A stretch of DNA of 64,000 nt from Stenogyne calaminthoides (GCA_037126765.1 JBBCBC010000031.1:5961638-6025637); one strand, 5' to 3'; positions 35,348 to 46,957 are shown, numbered from the stretch's first letter. Translations and numbers: made by a program. The notes: a model not told the origin generated them from the sequence alone.

Positions 35348-36756
35348 TAGGCTCGGCGGGGCTGCTCCCCTGCAGCCGTTGCCCTTTTTGTCAACTTTGT
35401 TTTCTTCGAAGCAATAATGTCCTCCCCCTCCTCCATTTCATCACACAACTGTAGTCTTCTCTTCCCAGACACTGTTACATCCATTGGTACAGCCCCTCCA
35501 ACGCTCCCCTTCCCTTTCTCCCGGGCAAGCCTTTTCCATGGTCTTTTGGCATTACCAATCATAACCCCCCCAGAAACAATAGAGGTGTCCGGTTCTTCGA
35601 TTAGGGACAAGCTGGCCCTCTGGGTTGGTGGTTTAGGTATCTGGGTCTCCGTTAGTGGTGAGGGCAATATTGTTTTGGATTGAGTGGAGCTCTCAGGAAT
35701 TATTTGAGGGTTGTGGTCATGGCTAGGGTGATGGAGGTAAGGGAATTCTGGTGGGTAGGGATGGTGTCATTTAGTGAAAGGCTATGGCGGAGGGTTGTGA
35801 AGACCCGTTCGATAGTGACCGAGTCAGGGTGAACATGGTTTGTGTTTGGCTGGGTGGATTGAGAGACTATGTCTGGTTCGCCATGACTTGTGTGTGTTTT
35901 ATGGCTTGTGATATTGGCTGTGTATTGGGCATTATGGGGTTGGAGTTTTGGATTTTGGTCATAGGATCTGGTTTTTCAACAGTTGTTGTGTGAGGGTTTG
36001 GAGTTGCTGATGGAATCTCGACAATCTCAGGTTTTTTGAGCCTTAACTCTCCCAGTACTCGCTTTGATTGAAGAAGTGTCTTTGGAATTTCGCTCAAACT
36101 TCCCGCTCGTATGAAGAATGTGTCTTGAAAAAATGACCAATTTTTCCGCAACAATAGCAAATAATCGGCAGCGATTCATAGGAGAAAGGAAACCAAAAAT
36201 TCTCATCTGCAATCTTAGCATTCAACCCGAGGGGCAATGCCCGTCTGATATCGATAGCCACCTTAAATCGAATATACACCATTGGTTCCTCCTCCGATGG
36301 CTTCTCATAACTCTCCATCACGCCCACTCTACCCGCTATCGATTTAATCACCATCTCTGTCCTGTACCAGAGTGGTACATCATGAGCCCTTACCCAAAAA
36401 CTTGCCATAGTTATTTCTATCGTGGATGGCTGTTCAATCCCCGATAATCCTTTCACCACGAATAAATTATTATCGAAATGCCACGGCTGATTCTTAATGA
36501 CCCACTCCCTATTTGTTGATCGTTCGAACGAGAATATGATCAGGCTTTTCCCCCACTCCCTTGCTATCAACTTCCCTTTTGCCCTAAAAGCCTTAGTCAT
36601 TACGTCATTTAGGGCAAAAATATTTGGTGTTTTCACTGATATCAGTTTCCCCACCAAATTCACCGGCGAATCCCGGTTATTTCTCCGTAAATCAGATAAC
36701 ATAGACCCTAGATCCAACACATCATCACCATCCACCAAACTACTATTCGAGGCCAT
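35347..36756 (-). pseudogene. L1 ORF1 (DUF4283 plus zinc knuckle), frameshifted
   Basis: The start is MASNSSLVDGDDVLDL at 36756. The RNA-binding DUF4283-type region follows (NREWVIKNQPWHFDN; ASFWVRAHDVPLWYRTEMV), then a knuckle CYCCGKIGHFFKTH near 36130, in which the fourth ligand is His instead of the usual Cys. The frame stops at 36094. It continues in other frames as ERNSKDTS/KTLLQSKRVLGELRLKKPE to about 35867, then as a proline-rich C-terminal part (35667-35347) ending TAATG, where TAA is its stop and ATG starts ORF2. ORF1 proteins bind LINE RNA. Not functional as it stands. Confidence 0.85.
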
Positions 36757-37544
36757 ATTCAGTAGGTAGCAACCTAGATATGGTAGAAGTTGTATGGAAA
36801 CCTGCGAAACACAAAGCAAAAAGAACCACCAAGATCGTTAGCGAAACCGTAAACAGACTCCAAGGGTTCAAGGCACGACACGAAAAAAACCGGAAAAAGG
36901 AGAGAAGAGAAGAAATGGAAACACGACACGAAAAAACAACAAAGAAAACAACTGGAAAACCAAACGAAAGACAGCAACCAAGGGCCCAGAAACCCTAACC
37001 CTAGTTCTCACTGTGAGAGAAAACCTAAACTCCTACGAGAAGGAGAACTTTTTTAGGGCCTCCCACCATTTCATATTATTTGTCACTTCTAGACTAAAAT
37101 TTTATTTTAAAATAATTACCATATTTTCTAGTTTTCTCACAATTCTATTTAATTTACTCTTAAAAAATCTCTTTATTATGGAAAATATATTTTCCCTCAC
37201 ACCTCTTTCCCCTCTTTCCTTTAAAAAATTTGTAGTGCAAGAGAGTGGAAAAAAAATCTTTTCAACCTTCAAATTGGAAGTTTCAGGTGATTTAGTATTA
37301 TTTTTGAGTTCATATATAAAAACACTATAAGGGGGCCTAATTTTAAAATCGACTCGGGCAATAGGATTCCTAGGATCGGCCCTGTTTATCACCTTTAATA
37401 AATATTATTCTACTCTTCAATAAAGTTGAATTCTCTTTTCTACTCCCAACACTTTATTACTTTATCACATAAATACTAATAAACAAGTCTTTCTTAAACT
37501 CCAAGCACACAATAACTAAGTGGTTAAGATTGAGACGGAGGGAG

Positions 37545-38056
37545 TAATTGATTGTGTTAGAGAACTATTGTAATTGATTACATCTAAAAAAAATCAACGA
37601 ATTTTTGGCAGTGGTACACTTGTAAGCTATGTGTTAAAAATTGAGTTTGATCGGCAGGCCCCGACCGCTAGTCGACCAACACAATAAATCGATTCAAAAT
37701 GCTAGACTGCTTGACTTTTGAATTGTCTACGAACTACTCAAAATCGAGAAAAGTAGACTGGTTGAATCAGTCAACTCGCCAGAGTCCGACATTAATTGGA
37801 AAAGAAAATATTTGAGGGGCTATTTTACGATATTACTTAGGCCATTTGTAATCTTAAACCTGAAGCACAATCTTTGTGATTTTACCTATACTCTTTTAAC
37901 TTCTTGTAATTTTTATGTTGTTGAGCATCCTTTTGCATGAAACAAATAAGTATTAATTCTTATAATTTACCTATACCCTTTAATTTCTTGAAATTCTTAT
38001 GTTATTCAACATCATTTTGCATGAATTAAATAAATATTTTGAGTTATAGAGCCATT
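37545..38056. other. Spacer
   Basis: No gene seen. The phrases ACCTATACTCTTTTAACTTC and ACCTATACCCTTTAATTTCT (near 37890 and 37970), each followed by TTGTAATTTTTATG or TTGAAATTCTTATG, form a diverged tandem pair. Confidence 0.4.
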
Positions 38057-38191
38057 GAGGCACACTTGTTCACGGTGAGGCAGTACATAATTTGGACATT
38101 GACACTTTAACACTTTGGAAAGGGTAGATGTTAATTTGTGATAAATTTAACTACATCTCATGTATGAACCCGTCTCATACGAATTTTTATC
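38057..38191. repeat. Short interspersed repeat family R1, copy 3
   Basis: Starts GAGGCACACTTGTTCACGGT and ends CATACGAATTTTTATC. Contains ATAATTTGGACATTGACACT and TTTAACACTTTGGAA, as in copies 1 and 2. Slightly shortened. Confidence 0.6.
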
Positions 38192-39779
38192 TTAAAATTT
38201 TTGTACTGACAATGCAAATTAAACTAGTAGTCTTAGCAATTATTTTTCGCAAAATTCCTAGATTCAGATTTCTTATTTTAGATAAACATTTTATAGCTGC
38301 TAAATTTAAGCAACCATTACTATACTATCTATAAAAGGAAACACAACAACATGAGAGACCCCTCTTTTACTATTAGTTTAATTAAATATGGGATTCTCTT
38401 TTTTCCTACTCCATTAATGTGTAAGAAAAAGCACTCTCGAATATTTATTTAATTACACAAGTACACACTACACATTATCGTCCATGTACAAGTAATGTGC
38501 ATTCAATTATTCATGAAGTTAAACACGAGATGGAATGGAACAATATTAGTATGCTGCACAAAAGAATATCTCACTCGTCGAAAAAGTGTACCCTAGCCTA
38601 ATTAAATTATTTAATTTCTACGTTTCGCCTTTATGTACAGTACAGCTGAAATTTGAATTGAAGGATAGCCATCTAATTAAAACTTTTTATTTTGTAATAA
38701 GGTAATATTCCTGGATGATGCGTAAAATATGGTATACGATGTGATTGTGATTTGGAGTTTAACGAGTTTATGTTTACTTGGAGGTCAAAGTCTACTTTGG
38801 GTGATTGACCCCGATCTCCTTGTACGATTAATATGATCATCTGAAAAACACGCCCGAGGGAGTTTCGGCGCGAGTACTCCAACGCTCAAGTCAGAATCAA
38901 TCTCAATTTTCAAGTAACTCTTCTTCGAAAGTAATGAAAGCTCACAAGTGTGTATTGAATTCGTAGTGAAATAGTTGGTGTGTGTTTTGTATATATCCAT
39001 GGGAATTCAGTAGCTACCAATCCTAGGAACCAACTCTCCCCTAGACTCAGCCCATGCTCCGTTGGGCTACCCTTATCCATCTAGGCCCAAGTCCACACCT
39101 AGTAGGCCCATCTCCTCACAAAGCTAGGCCCATGGACTGGGCCCAACCCTTCTCCTTACTCTTCTATCCTCCTACCTACGAGTCGTTTCCATTATTCAAC
39201 CTTCCATGTGTGTCTTTCTTAGTGGACGATACGAATATTCCGTATCACTGGGATTGCCACTTTTTTTTCCCACTATATTTCACAAAAATTACGAATTAAT
39301 TTTAACTGAAGGGGCCAGATGAATTGATAGATAATTCTCAAAATTATCGAACTTGAAGGAAAAAATATAATCGAAAGGAATATAATTAATTAACTGCTTA
39401 CGAAAATAATGAAATATAAAATTGTTTAAGAGAAATGAAAACTTTAATAAAATAGTAAGGTGGTGTTTCCAACCATTACTCGATTGTAAAAACACTTTTA
39501 AAATAAAAAAATGATAAGTAAACAGCTTTAAATAAAAAAAAAATCAATTTTTATGTAAGTGATACACGGTGATCAATGATTTTTTTCTGTAATATATTTT
39601 TTTTGGATTAACATTATTTTATTTATTTTCGATTTATTTTATTTTATGAATAAAATCCAAAGGAATAAATATCAAGGGTGGTATTTTTAAATTTTCTCCA
39701 AAAATAAAAGTAAGCAATTTTTTCCCCTCCAATACTTAAAAAGTTTAATAGTACGATTTCAAATAATTAGCGGTGCCGA
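38192..39779. other. Intergenic DNA with a GC-rich repeat-like segment at 38700-39170
   Basis: The 38740-38920 part (GGTGATTGACCCCGATCTCC, GAGGGAGTTTCGGCGCGAGT, CCAACGCTCAAGTCAG) and 39030-39170 (AGGCCCAAGTCCACACCTAG, AGGCCCATG) read like subterminal sequence of a widespread plant DNA transposon, but I cannot find its termini. No gene seen. Confidence 0.35.
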
Positions 39780-40436
39780 GGCACAATCATTCTTTCAATT
39801 TCTCACAATTTAATCGAATTAGGGTTCAAGATCAAGACTTCAAGTTCAACTTAGGGCCTCCATTAACGGCCGATTCCGCCAAATCTGTTCAATTCTCCAA
39901 CTCTGCTACTACCTCAGGTATTTCTCCTCCCTAGTTTTTCTTTCACACTCAATTATTTAGTATAAATTATTTGCAAAAAAATCGACAAGAAACCAGTTTC
40001 TTTTACCAAAGGATAATTTGTGATTTGAGGGACGAACTTTTGAATGGGCTTAAGATTTTCAACATCAGGCATTGGGTCGAGGGCGTTTTGCCACTACGTG
40101 ATTCGTGAAATAATAGCGTCGATTGCTAGTCCATGCCAGGTGTTTGATGGAATGCCTCTTAGAAAATTTGATTGATGAATTCTGCTATTCTTCATTTTTT
40201 TTATATACAGTATTTGTTTGGGGTTTGAGAGGAGTGTTTAGATTTGAATTTGATTGCCTGACATTTACAAATCCGATTTGGAATTTTTCCAAAGTATATT
40301 GATTCCTATGCAATTGGTGATTTGGTATGAGCCTGTTAACATGTCACTATAAGAGGAGTTCTTATATTCCCTGATTAACTGAGCTTACACTCATTATCTT
40401 TATATAGTTGGCTGTGATCTTGCAGGACGCAAGAAA
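39780..40436 (+). other. 5'UTR exon and UTR intron of APC11
   Basis: A leader exon (about 39780 to 39917) contains GAATTAGGGTTCAAGATC and ends ACCTCAG with donor GTATTT at 39918. The acceptor CTTGCAG ends at 40425 and the exon resumes GACGCAAGAAAATG. The upstream limit of the leader is a guess. Confidence 0.55.
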
Positions 40437-42387
40437 ATGAAAGTCAAGATTTTACGTATCCTTGATACATATTATGCAATTGTATATGCATTATCGTGTG
40501 ATTGCCTGGATTAACTTCTCTTTACTTTTGAAATCTGTATAACTTAACATATTCCATTCTTTTCTAAACAAGAACTGATTAAACAGGTTTTGAAGTTGAA
40601 AACATTTTATTAATTCAAATAATTTTAGCTTTGATTCTGTTTTAGACTACTTGAAATATCTCCTGATTACGTGGCAAGTCCACCCCGCTAGTTGTTTTTC
40701 TCTGTTTTTACTTCAAGCATTGTTTTATGCCCGTCTTTTTACTTTTAAGAGAGATTTCCTTGCTAGGTGGAATGCCGAGAATGACAAACATATGCCAATT
40801 TCAGCATCTAAGCTATCTTTATTATCTTCACCTCAATTTTATTACATGTAGCAGTTTATTCCTTGACCCAATCATTTCTAAATCGTGCTGGGCCTGATGG
40901 ACAGAGTAAGCATCTAATATCCTCTAATAAGTATTTCTAGTTTCCTATTTTATTATTTATATATCTATTTGTGTAGCTTATTAGTTTCTCTTTCAATTTC
41001 AAGGTGGCATGCTGTTGCTTCTTGGACATGGGATGCCCAAGATGAAACTTGTGGCATATGTAGGATGGCTTTTGATGGTTGTTGCCCTGATTGTAAACTC
41101 CCTGGAGATGGTTGCCCTCTAAGTAAGTCATAACTGTGCGACTTATCTTATTTTGTTCGTATTATTTGTTGTTTCCCTTTTGTTAGCTTCAATTCTTATG
41201 AGGTTAAAATTCCTTTGATCCCCATGTTAACTTTCCACTATGCTCCTCCAAGTACATGTAGTTCTAACCGAAATTCCTATGTGGCTAAAAGCTTACTCAG
41301 TGTTCTCCTTGCTTTCTATAATTCTTAAGAAATGTACCTTGAATGCTTTGTGATTGTCAAAGAGATAGTAATAGATGGCAATTCATGTGTGGTGTATATA
41401 TAATTGATGTAGGAGGCACCCCTATTTATAAACGGATAAAGACCCAGGGTTACAATCAAATTAAGGAAATGATAAATAACGATCTATGCACTAAACATAG
41501 AACGACTAAACTATAAAACATTATAAACACAAAACCATAATACGATCGTCAACAATGATGTCAGCTTTGCCCCATTCATTAGATAAGCTTGAACTCTTAT
41601 TCACTCTGGTGGCGACATTCATGTTCCAATTTTATGCATGTTCCAAGATATTAGCTCAGAAAACGAAATAAATATGGTGTAGATAGTTACCTCTAATGGA
41701 CATTAGCATTTAACCTGGGACTTTTGGAACTGAACAGTTTTGCACCTAATCATTACAAGGAACTGGAATTGTTTCAAGTATTTTCAAAATATTCTTTTCA
41801 ATGTTGAGCTTCAGTTGCTCTAGAATACGTTGACTTGGGCACATTTGACTGTTTGTTTTAATTTTATGTGAATAAGACTTGCTTCGTTTTATACTGTCAT
41901 GCTCTTGCTAAAGATCTATGGTTAAAATGTTTTTTCTGTTCCCTCTTCATGCCTGGCTTCTTTTTTTTTTTTTGAGGGATTGCCTGGCTTTTTTATTGAC
42001 AGAACTATCACAACAATAAATAATGTAAAAAATACCCTCTTTTCTTGATTACTGATTACATTCTGTGATAAGTGATTATTGCAACTAAATGTATATGTGT
42101 TGTCCCTCTAGTGAGGCAATTTGAATTTCCTTATAAATTGATCGTGTCGATAATTCAAATAAGGCACATAAGTCTCTGCACTAATTGCAATTTGCAAGTC
42201 AGGTGCATTTCAAATGGTATCAGTTGTTTTATTAAAATGTATTAGCTGCTTGAATTTTTCTAATGTTGCAGTCTGGGGGGCATGCAATCACGCGTTCCAT
42301 CTTCACTGCATATTGAAGTGGGTGAATTCACAAACTCCTCAAGCGCATTGCCCCATGTGCCGTAGGGAGTGGCAGTTCAAAGGATAA
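40437..42387 (+). CDS. APC11: Anaphase-promoting complex subunit 11 (RING-H2)
   Basis: The RING subunit of the APC/C E3 ligase. It pairs with the cullin-like APC2 and recruits the E2 to ubiquitylate cyclins and securin. Exons: 40437-40456 (MKVKIL plus two bases), 41004-41122, 42272-42387. With these joins the product is 84 residues, the normal family length, starting MKVKILRWHAVASWTWDAQD. Zinc ligands are all present: CGIC, CCPDC, GDGCPLIWGACNHAFHLHC, and CPMCRREWQFKG at the end. The second coding intron is ordinary GT-AG (donor GTAAGT at 41123, acceptor GTTGCAG to 42271). The first is not: to keep frame, exon 1 must end ...TTACG, directly before TATCCTT, whereas a canonical GT donor one base earlier shifts the frame. 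See the findings. Identity is certain; intactness depends on that junction. Confidence 0.9.
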
Positions 42388-42963
42388 AATCTAAGAGTAA
42401 TTCTTCTCTCACTCGTGATTTAAATTATGCTTCTTGATGTTACTTCTCCTCTATCTCTATCTTTATAATTGTCCATTTTACAACGTCAACCTTATTTCTC
42501 TCTTTGTATAATTGTTTCTGACCTGATTATTTTGATGGCACTTTCATGAAGCCTTATTTCTTCCCGACTTTTATGATTGCTTAATGGGTGTTTCCAAACA
42601 CAGCTAGACGAGGGTATAATCACTTTTTTCTTTCGTTTAAAAGCTGCCCCACACATTTAACTTTTCATGAGGGGTTCTGAGCTTTGAGACTCAATAGAAT
42701 TTGCACATGACACCCTTTAACATTTGAGATCCTTGTACATCTTCCATTCCTTTGTCAAACAATGACCAGAGGGGTAGGAGTGTAAATGAATTAAAGTGAA
42801 TATTATAGTATATGATTGTATTTAATTCGATAAAATATTTAAATATATGTTCGTTTAAAGTTTGAATTTTAAATGAATTAATATTCAATTCGAAAGTGGT
42901 ATTTGAATTAGAGTAAGTCTATTGTATGTGCATTATTAATATTGTTCAATGAAACTACAATGA
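42388..42963. other. APC11 3' flank and spacer
   Basis: The first few hundred bases are likely the 3'UTR. No gene or clear element seen. Confidence 0.4.
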
Positions 42964-42998
42964 GTGACACTCATGTGAACCAAGTTCACGGTGTGAAC

Positions 42999-43679
42999 AG
43001 GGGCGGAACCAGGATTGTTTCGTGAGGGGGCCAAAATATAGAGATTATTAAAGTTTTTGTATCAATTTTTTTTAAAGAGGGTCTCATGTGCATCGTGCAT
43101 TCATAGTGCATTTTAGAACCATGCAACTTGTTATACCGAAATATGCAACTTGTTTATATTGAATAGTGCAACTATTAATATGGAAAAATAATTGCATGTT
43201 TCAATATAAATAAGTTGTATCTTTCAATATAACAAGTTGCACAATTTTTAAAATACACTATGTATGCACGGTACACATGGATGCATACAAGAATTAGCTT
43301 TTTTTTTTTAAAAAATGCTTATTGGATGAGAAATTCTTAAACATAATGTAATGATTTATGTATAGATAGGCACACAACATGAGAGATGATGCTTATATAT
43401 ATAAAGCTAATTATATGATATCTACTATATATATAATTTCTTATATATATATATAAATTATATTTGATGCATATATAAAGGCATCCATGATCCAACCCAA
43501 TATGCGATACATCCGTACACGTGATTAATTTAATCTCAAGCTTCAAATCACTTATCTATACAAAGCCTATTAGTAGCACTTGAGATAATTAACATTAAAC
43601 ATATATATATGTATTACTTGGACGAAAAAAACTGGGAGCGGCCATGGCCCCCTCCACTGTTAGGGTGGCTCCGCCTTGG
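42999..43679. mobile_element. Non-autonomous hAT element inside R2
   Basis: The ends AGGGGCGGAACCAGGATTG and TAGGGTGGCTCCGCCTTGG are inverted repeats, related to the element at 17665-18322. Flanks GTGTGAAC (42991-42998) and ATGTGAAC (43680-43687) form an 8 bp duplication with one mismatch. An R3 repeat lies inside. No transposase. Confidence 0.72.
43081..43294. mobile_element. Palindromic MITE family R3, copy d
   Basis: GTCTCATGTGCATCGTGCAT, later AACTATTAATATGGAAAAAT, and the inverted end ACTATGTATGCACGGTACAC then ATGGATGCATACAAGA. It lies inside the hAT element, as copy b does in the element at 17665-18322. Confidence 0.65.
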
Positions 43680-43920
43680 ATGTGAACCCTAATTCAATAT
43701 GATCCATATCAAATAATTGGGTTGACCCGAAGTTTATCGTGTTTCGCAGGTTTTCTTCACGTGTTTCGTCTTTCGATCGCCATCTTTTTTCGCCTCCTTT
43801 CACCGTCCTTTTTCACCGTCTTATTATTTTCGCTCGATCATTCCTCTTACACCGCCATTCACACGCTCAATCATCTCATCTCTCTCGCGTTGCGTGCGCT
43901 TCACACGCTCAATCATTTCT

Positions 43921-44168
43921 TTTGCTATGTAAAACTCTCACTGTTGCTATGTAAAACTCTCACTGTTGTTAAGTAAAACTCACTGTTATTCACCAAAACT
44001 CTCACTGTTGTTCACCAAAATTCTCACTACTATTAAGTAAAACTCTTACTGTTATTAAGTAAAATTCTCACTTTTGTTCACAAAAACTCTCACTGTTATT
44101 CAATAAAACTCTCATTTTTGTTCACCAAAATTCTCACTGTTGCTATGTAAAACTCTCGCTGTTTCAAA
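43921..44168. repeat. Minisatellite, same unit family as 13617-13984
   Basis: About 11 imperfect units of AACTCTCACTGTTGTTCACC or AACTCTCACTGTTGCTATGT plus AAA. The ACTCTCACTGTT core is shared with the array 30 kb away, but the second half of the unit differs. Confidence 0.8.
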
Positions 44169-44450
44169 AAAAAAAAAAAACAACAAATACGAACCGTCGT
44201 CACGGAGGCACCGTCTTCGTCGCGTCGCAGAGGTGTCGTCGTCGCGTGAAGAGTAGTAGAGAGTGGATCAGTTTCGAGTGAAGAGTCGCAAAGAGTGGAG
44301 CCATTTCGCGTGGAGTCACTGCAGAGAGTGCAGTGGTTTCGCGTGAAGAAAGAAATGTGCTTGAATTGTTTATATCTGACCCATTTTATGTGCATGGGTC
44401 AAGTTTGACCCGGGTTCATGATATGAACCAGGTCTACTCAAGTTTTTGTC

Positions 44451-45895
44451 AACTATAATTTAATAAAAATAATTAACACTAATCAACTAATAAAATTTAG
44501 AGAAAAAACAATAAATATTGTTTAAAAATGCGCTTTAGCGCTAGGAGCATGATACACACAAAACTGTATTTGAATTATTCCATAGTATTCAACCTGAAAT
44601 TTTGTTTTTACTATTATTTTAGAAATGAAAGAAATTTTATTTTAAAATGATACATAATTTAGTAATTATTCAAAAATGAAAATATATATTTATATTTGAA
44701 TTTGAATATCGAATTGAGCTGAATTTTTTTTTTGTTTTTTTTTTTCCACGGAAAACACGTTTCGTCATTCACTAGGCCCATTTGTCTCTCTTGGGAATAG
44801 CGAAATCATAATCGGTCCCAACTTTCCACTTCATACACCCTGGGTTACGTTATAGAGGATATTGAATTTCGAGCACATCAAGCAAACAATTTAATATGAG
44901 TAGAGTTATTTTCAGTAGAAATTGAATTTAGATTTGGACTCTCATATCATGATAAAATTTCATCTCATCTAAAAAAAATAATATTTATAAAGAGATGTGA
45001 AATTAATTTATTTATTTAATTTTTTTAACAATAAATCTTCATTACACCATGTGCACCGAACAATTCAAGTATAATTTTTAAAAGATACAACTTATTTATA
45101 TTGATGTATGTAACATATTTCAATAAAAATAAGTTGTATATTTCACTGAATATATGTACTCATTATAGTATAGTTAAATGAAAATGATGGCTTTAATGCT
45201 AGTACTTTGCTATAAATAATCTTGAAATAGATGAGAACCACAAATGATTATTGACGTGCTGCAATTATTTATATTTATTTTCATTATTATTCCTAAAGAA
45301 AATTTTGAACCATCTTAATACTGTTTTTGATTGCGAAATGAGCAAACATATTAACTAAATCTCTTTTATGTTTTAGAGATAACTTAAAATAGGAAATTTG
45401 ATAAGCATCTGGACTAGACAAGAAGCATCATAATGAGGTGCAAAAGAAAATCTTAAAAGTGGATTCATATTGGAACAACTGCAAATAAAAACTAATATGC
45501 TTAGACCTTTTATATGTGCATTGATTTGTTTATGGTGCTAGTTTTCTCATTGTGAGTGGATCGCTTTTCTTTAGAAACATCAAAATAGTCTCATCGCTCA
45601 TATATAATTTTAAGGAGTAACAAATTTGCAAATAAAATCAATATACAATACCCAAGTTCAGTAACAATGAAACAACAAGATAAATCATTTTATACATAGA
45701 TTACATTATAATACAAAGATGCACAATAAAATTAAATGTGGACACTCTTGAAAGGATTGAAAGGAATGAAGAGAAAGGGACTATCAAACAACCCCATCTC
45801 AATCACCAATTTGCAAAAAAGGAAACATCTTTATTGCCTAGCTTTTTCATCTTCACCTGTCAAAAAATAACAAACTAAAATATAAATAAAAGAAA
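44451..45895. other. AT-rich intergenic DNA
   Basis: A weak R3-like remnant lies at 45048-45170 (CCATGTGCACCGAACAATTC and TTATTTATATTGATGTATG). No gene seen. Confidence 0.35.
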
Positions 45896-45989
45896 CAAAG
45901 ACAAATAAAAAAAATATATGTATACCTTTTGTAAATTGGGTTCAAAGACAAATAAAAAAAATATATGTATACCTTTTGTAAATTGGGTT
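45896..45989. repeat. Perfect 47 bp tandem duplication
   Basis: The unit CAAAGACAAATAAAAAAAAT... through CTTTTGTAAATTGGGTT occurs at 45896-45942 and 45943-45989 with no difference that I can see, so it is recent. Confidence 0.9.
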
Positions 45990-46004
45990 CATGTGGACAC
46001 TTTA

Positions 46005-46680
46005 ATTCAAACCACTACATTTTGATATAGGAAAGTAAATTGTTTTTACCAATATTTTGAAGAATGTGTATATTTTTGGTTGATTTTATGTATATCAAAG
46101 AGTAAATAATTTGTATGACCACCTTTAAACAAAATTATTTTTTTTTTCAAAAAAAACCAGTTGATAATTAAAAATTTGTGTATAAATAAAATGTTGATTT
46201 TTAGTAAATAAATCAAAAAGAATATTCAATAATTCTTTTTCAATATACATATAAATGTATTAGACTAAAATATAAAATGTGCTTTAGTTCAAATAATTTT
46301 AAAAATATATAAAAATTGCTTAAAATCCAAGCTACTTACATAAATTTAAGCTTTGAATTAATTCAACAAATTCAAACCACTACATTTTGATATAGGAAAG
46401 TTCAAACCATGATAAATCATGTATATTTTTGGTTGATTTTATGTGTTAAAAGAGTAAATAATTTGTATGACCACCTTGTACATAATTTTTTTTTTTGAAA
46501 AACCAGTTGATAATTAAAAGTTTGTGTTGAAAGAGTAAATATCAAGCATGTTCAAGAATCTTCCTATACATACGGCACTAAAAATAGTGGACCACCTACT
46601 TTAAATTAACAATTATTGCTTAAAATCCAAGCTACTTACACTCTTTAAGCTTTGAATTAATAACAATAAATTTGTGTGAG
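46005..46680. repeat. Imperfect tandem duplication, unit about 300-370 bp
   Basis: TCAAACCACTACATTTTGAT, GTATATTTTTGGTTGATTTT, GAGTAAATAATTTGTATGAC, AACCAGTTGATAATTAAAA, and TTGCTTAAAATCCAAGCTAC recur in the same order in 46005-46365 and 46370-46680. Noncoding, downstream of the RCI2-like gene. Confidence 0.8.
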
Positions 46681-46710
46681 TTAAAACTCTTGATAAATCA
46701 TATAATCTTT

Positions 46711-46957
46711 CTCTCCGTCCCCAATCATAATAGCGTTTTTTTACCGTTTATTAATTTTTTGAAATAGTGATAAAAAAGTTGTGGGGTATGAAGAGTTATT
46801 TATTAATGTTTTATATGATAAAGTGATAAAGTGATGAGTAATTGAGAATAGAAAGTGTTGTTTATTAATTTTTACCATAAAATAACAAAAGAATAAAGTG
46901 TAAGTAATTTTCCCATTTATGATTGAAAGTTATTTATTATGATTTGGACGGAGGGAG
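46711..46957. mobile_element. Stowaway MITE
   Basis: Begins CTCTCCGTCCCCAATCATAA and ends TTATGATTTGGACGGAGGGAG before TA (46958-46959). The arms are inverted repeats; the left TA is lost. About 247 bp, noncoding. The stretch 46960-47741 that follows is AT-rich; 47290-47525 has a degraded R3-like copy (CTATTAATATGAAAAAGTAA). Confidence 0.75.

Larger units (their letters stand above)
31396..37059 (-). mobile_element. Full-length L1-type LINE, decayed
   Basis: A 17 bp target duplication, CTCCCACCATTTCATAT, lies at 31379-31395 and 37060-37076. The plus-strand T-run at 31399-31409 is the poly(A) tail of a minus-strand insertion. The 5' end near 37059 starts the leader, which contains CTAGGGTTAGGGTTTC-type plant L1 sequence. 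ORF1 and ORF2 remnants fill the element. Both ends and the duplication are exact, so this is a complete retrotransposition event of about 5.66 kb, with coding frames broken afterwards or on insertion. Confidence 0.9.
30963..37384. mobile_element. Non-autonomous hAT element, split by an L1 insertion
   Basis: TTTATCAC occurs at 30955-30962 and 37385-37392, the 8 bp target duplication. The ends CAGGGCCGTTCCTTTATAGA and CCTAGGATCGGCCCTG are inverted repeats; GGGGCCC blocks follow near both ends. Own length is about 740 bp once the L1 is removed (30963-31395 plus 37077-37384). No transposase. Confidence 0.85.
30803..37544. mobile_element. Stowaway MITE carrying nested insertions
   Basis: TA (30801-30802) then CTCCCTCTGTCTCAATCTTA. 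The right end GGTTAAGATTGAGACGGAGGGAG at 37522-37544 is followed by TA (37545-37546). Terminal repeats are inverted over about 22 bases. Its own sequence is 30803-30962 and 37385-37544, about 310 bp once the inner duplication is removed. A hAT element sits between. Confidence 0.82.
42964..44450. mobile_element. Minisatellite-bearing element R2, copy 2, split by a hAT MITE
   Basis: The left end GACACTCATGTGAACCAAGT then TCACGGTGTGAAC is interrupted at 42998 and resumes at 43680 with TGTGAACCCTAATTCAATAT, the phrase that follows directly in copy 1 (TCTAATTCAATATTAG). Then TGGGTTGACCCGAAGTTT, a CT-rich segment, the minisatellite, a 190 bp GC-richer segment (44178-44360), and the right end GTTTGACCCGGGTTCATGAT, ATGAACCAGGTCTACTCAAG, TTTTTGTC. 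Length without the insert is about 800 bp, close to copy 1. Confidence 0.6.

Noticed and set aside
44096..44395. Minus-strand frame over the GC-richer cargo of R2 copy 2
   Set aside because: It overlaps the minisatellite and the other R2 copy has different sequence there. No protein family is seen.
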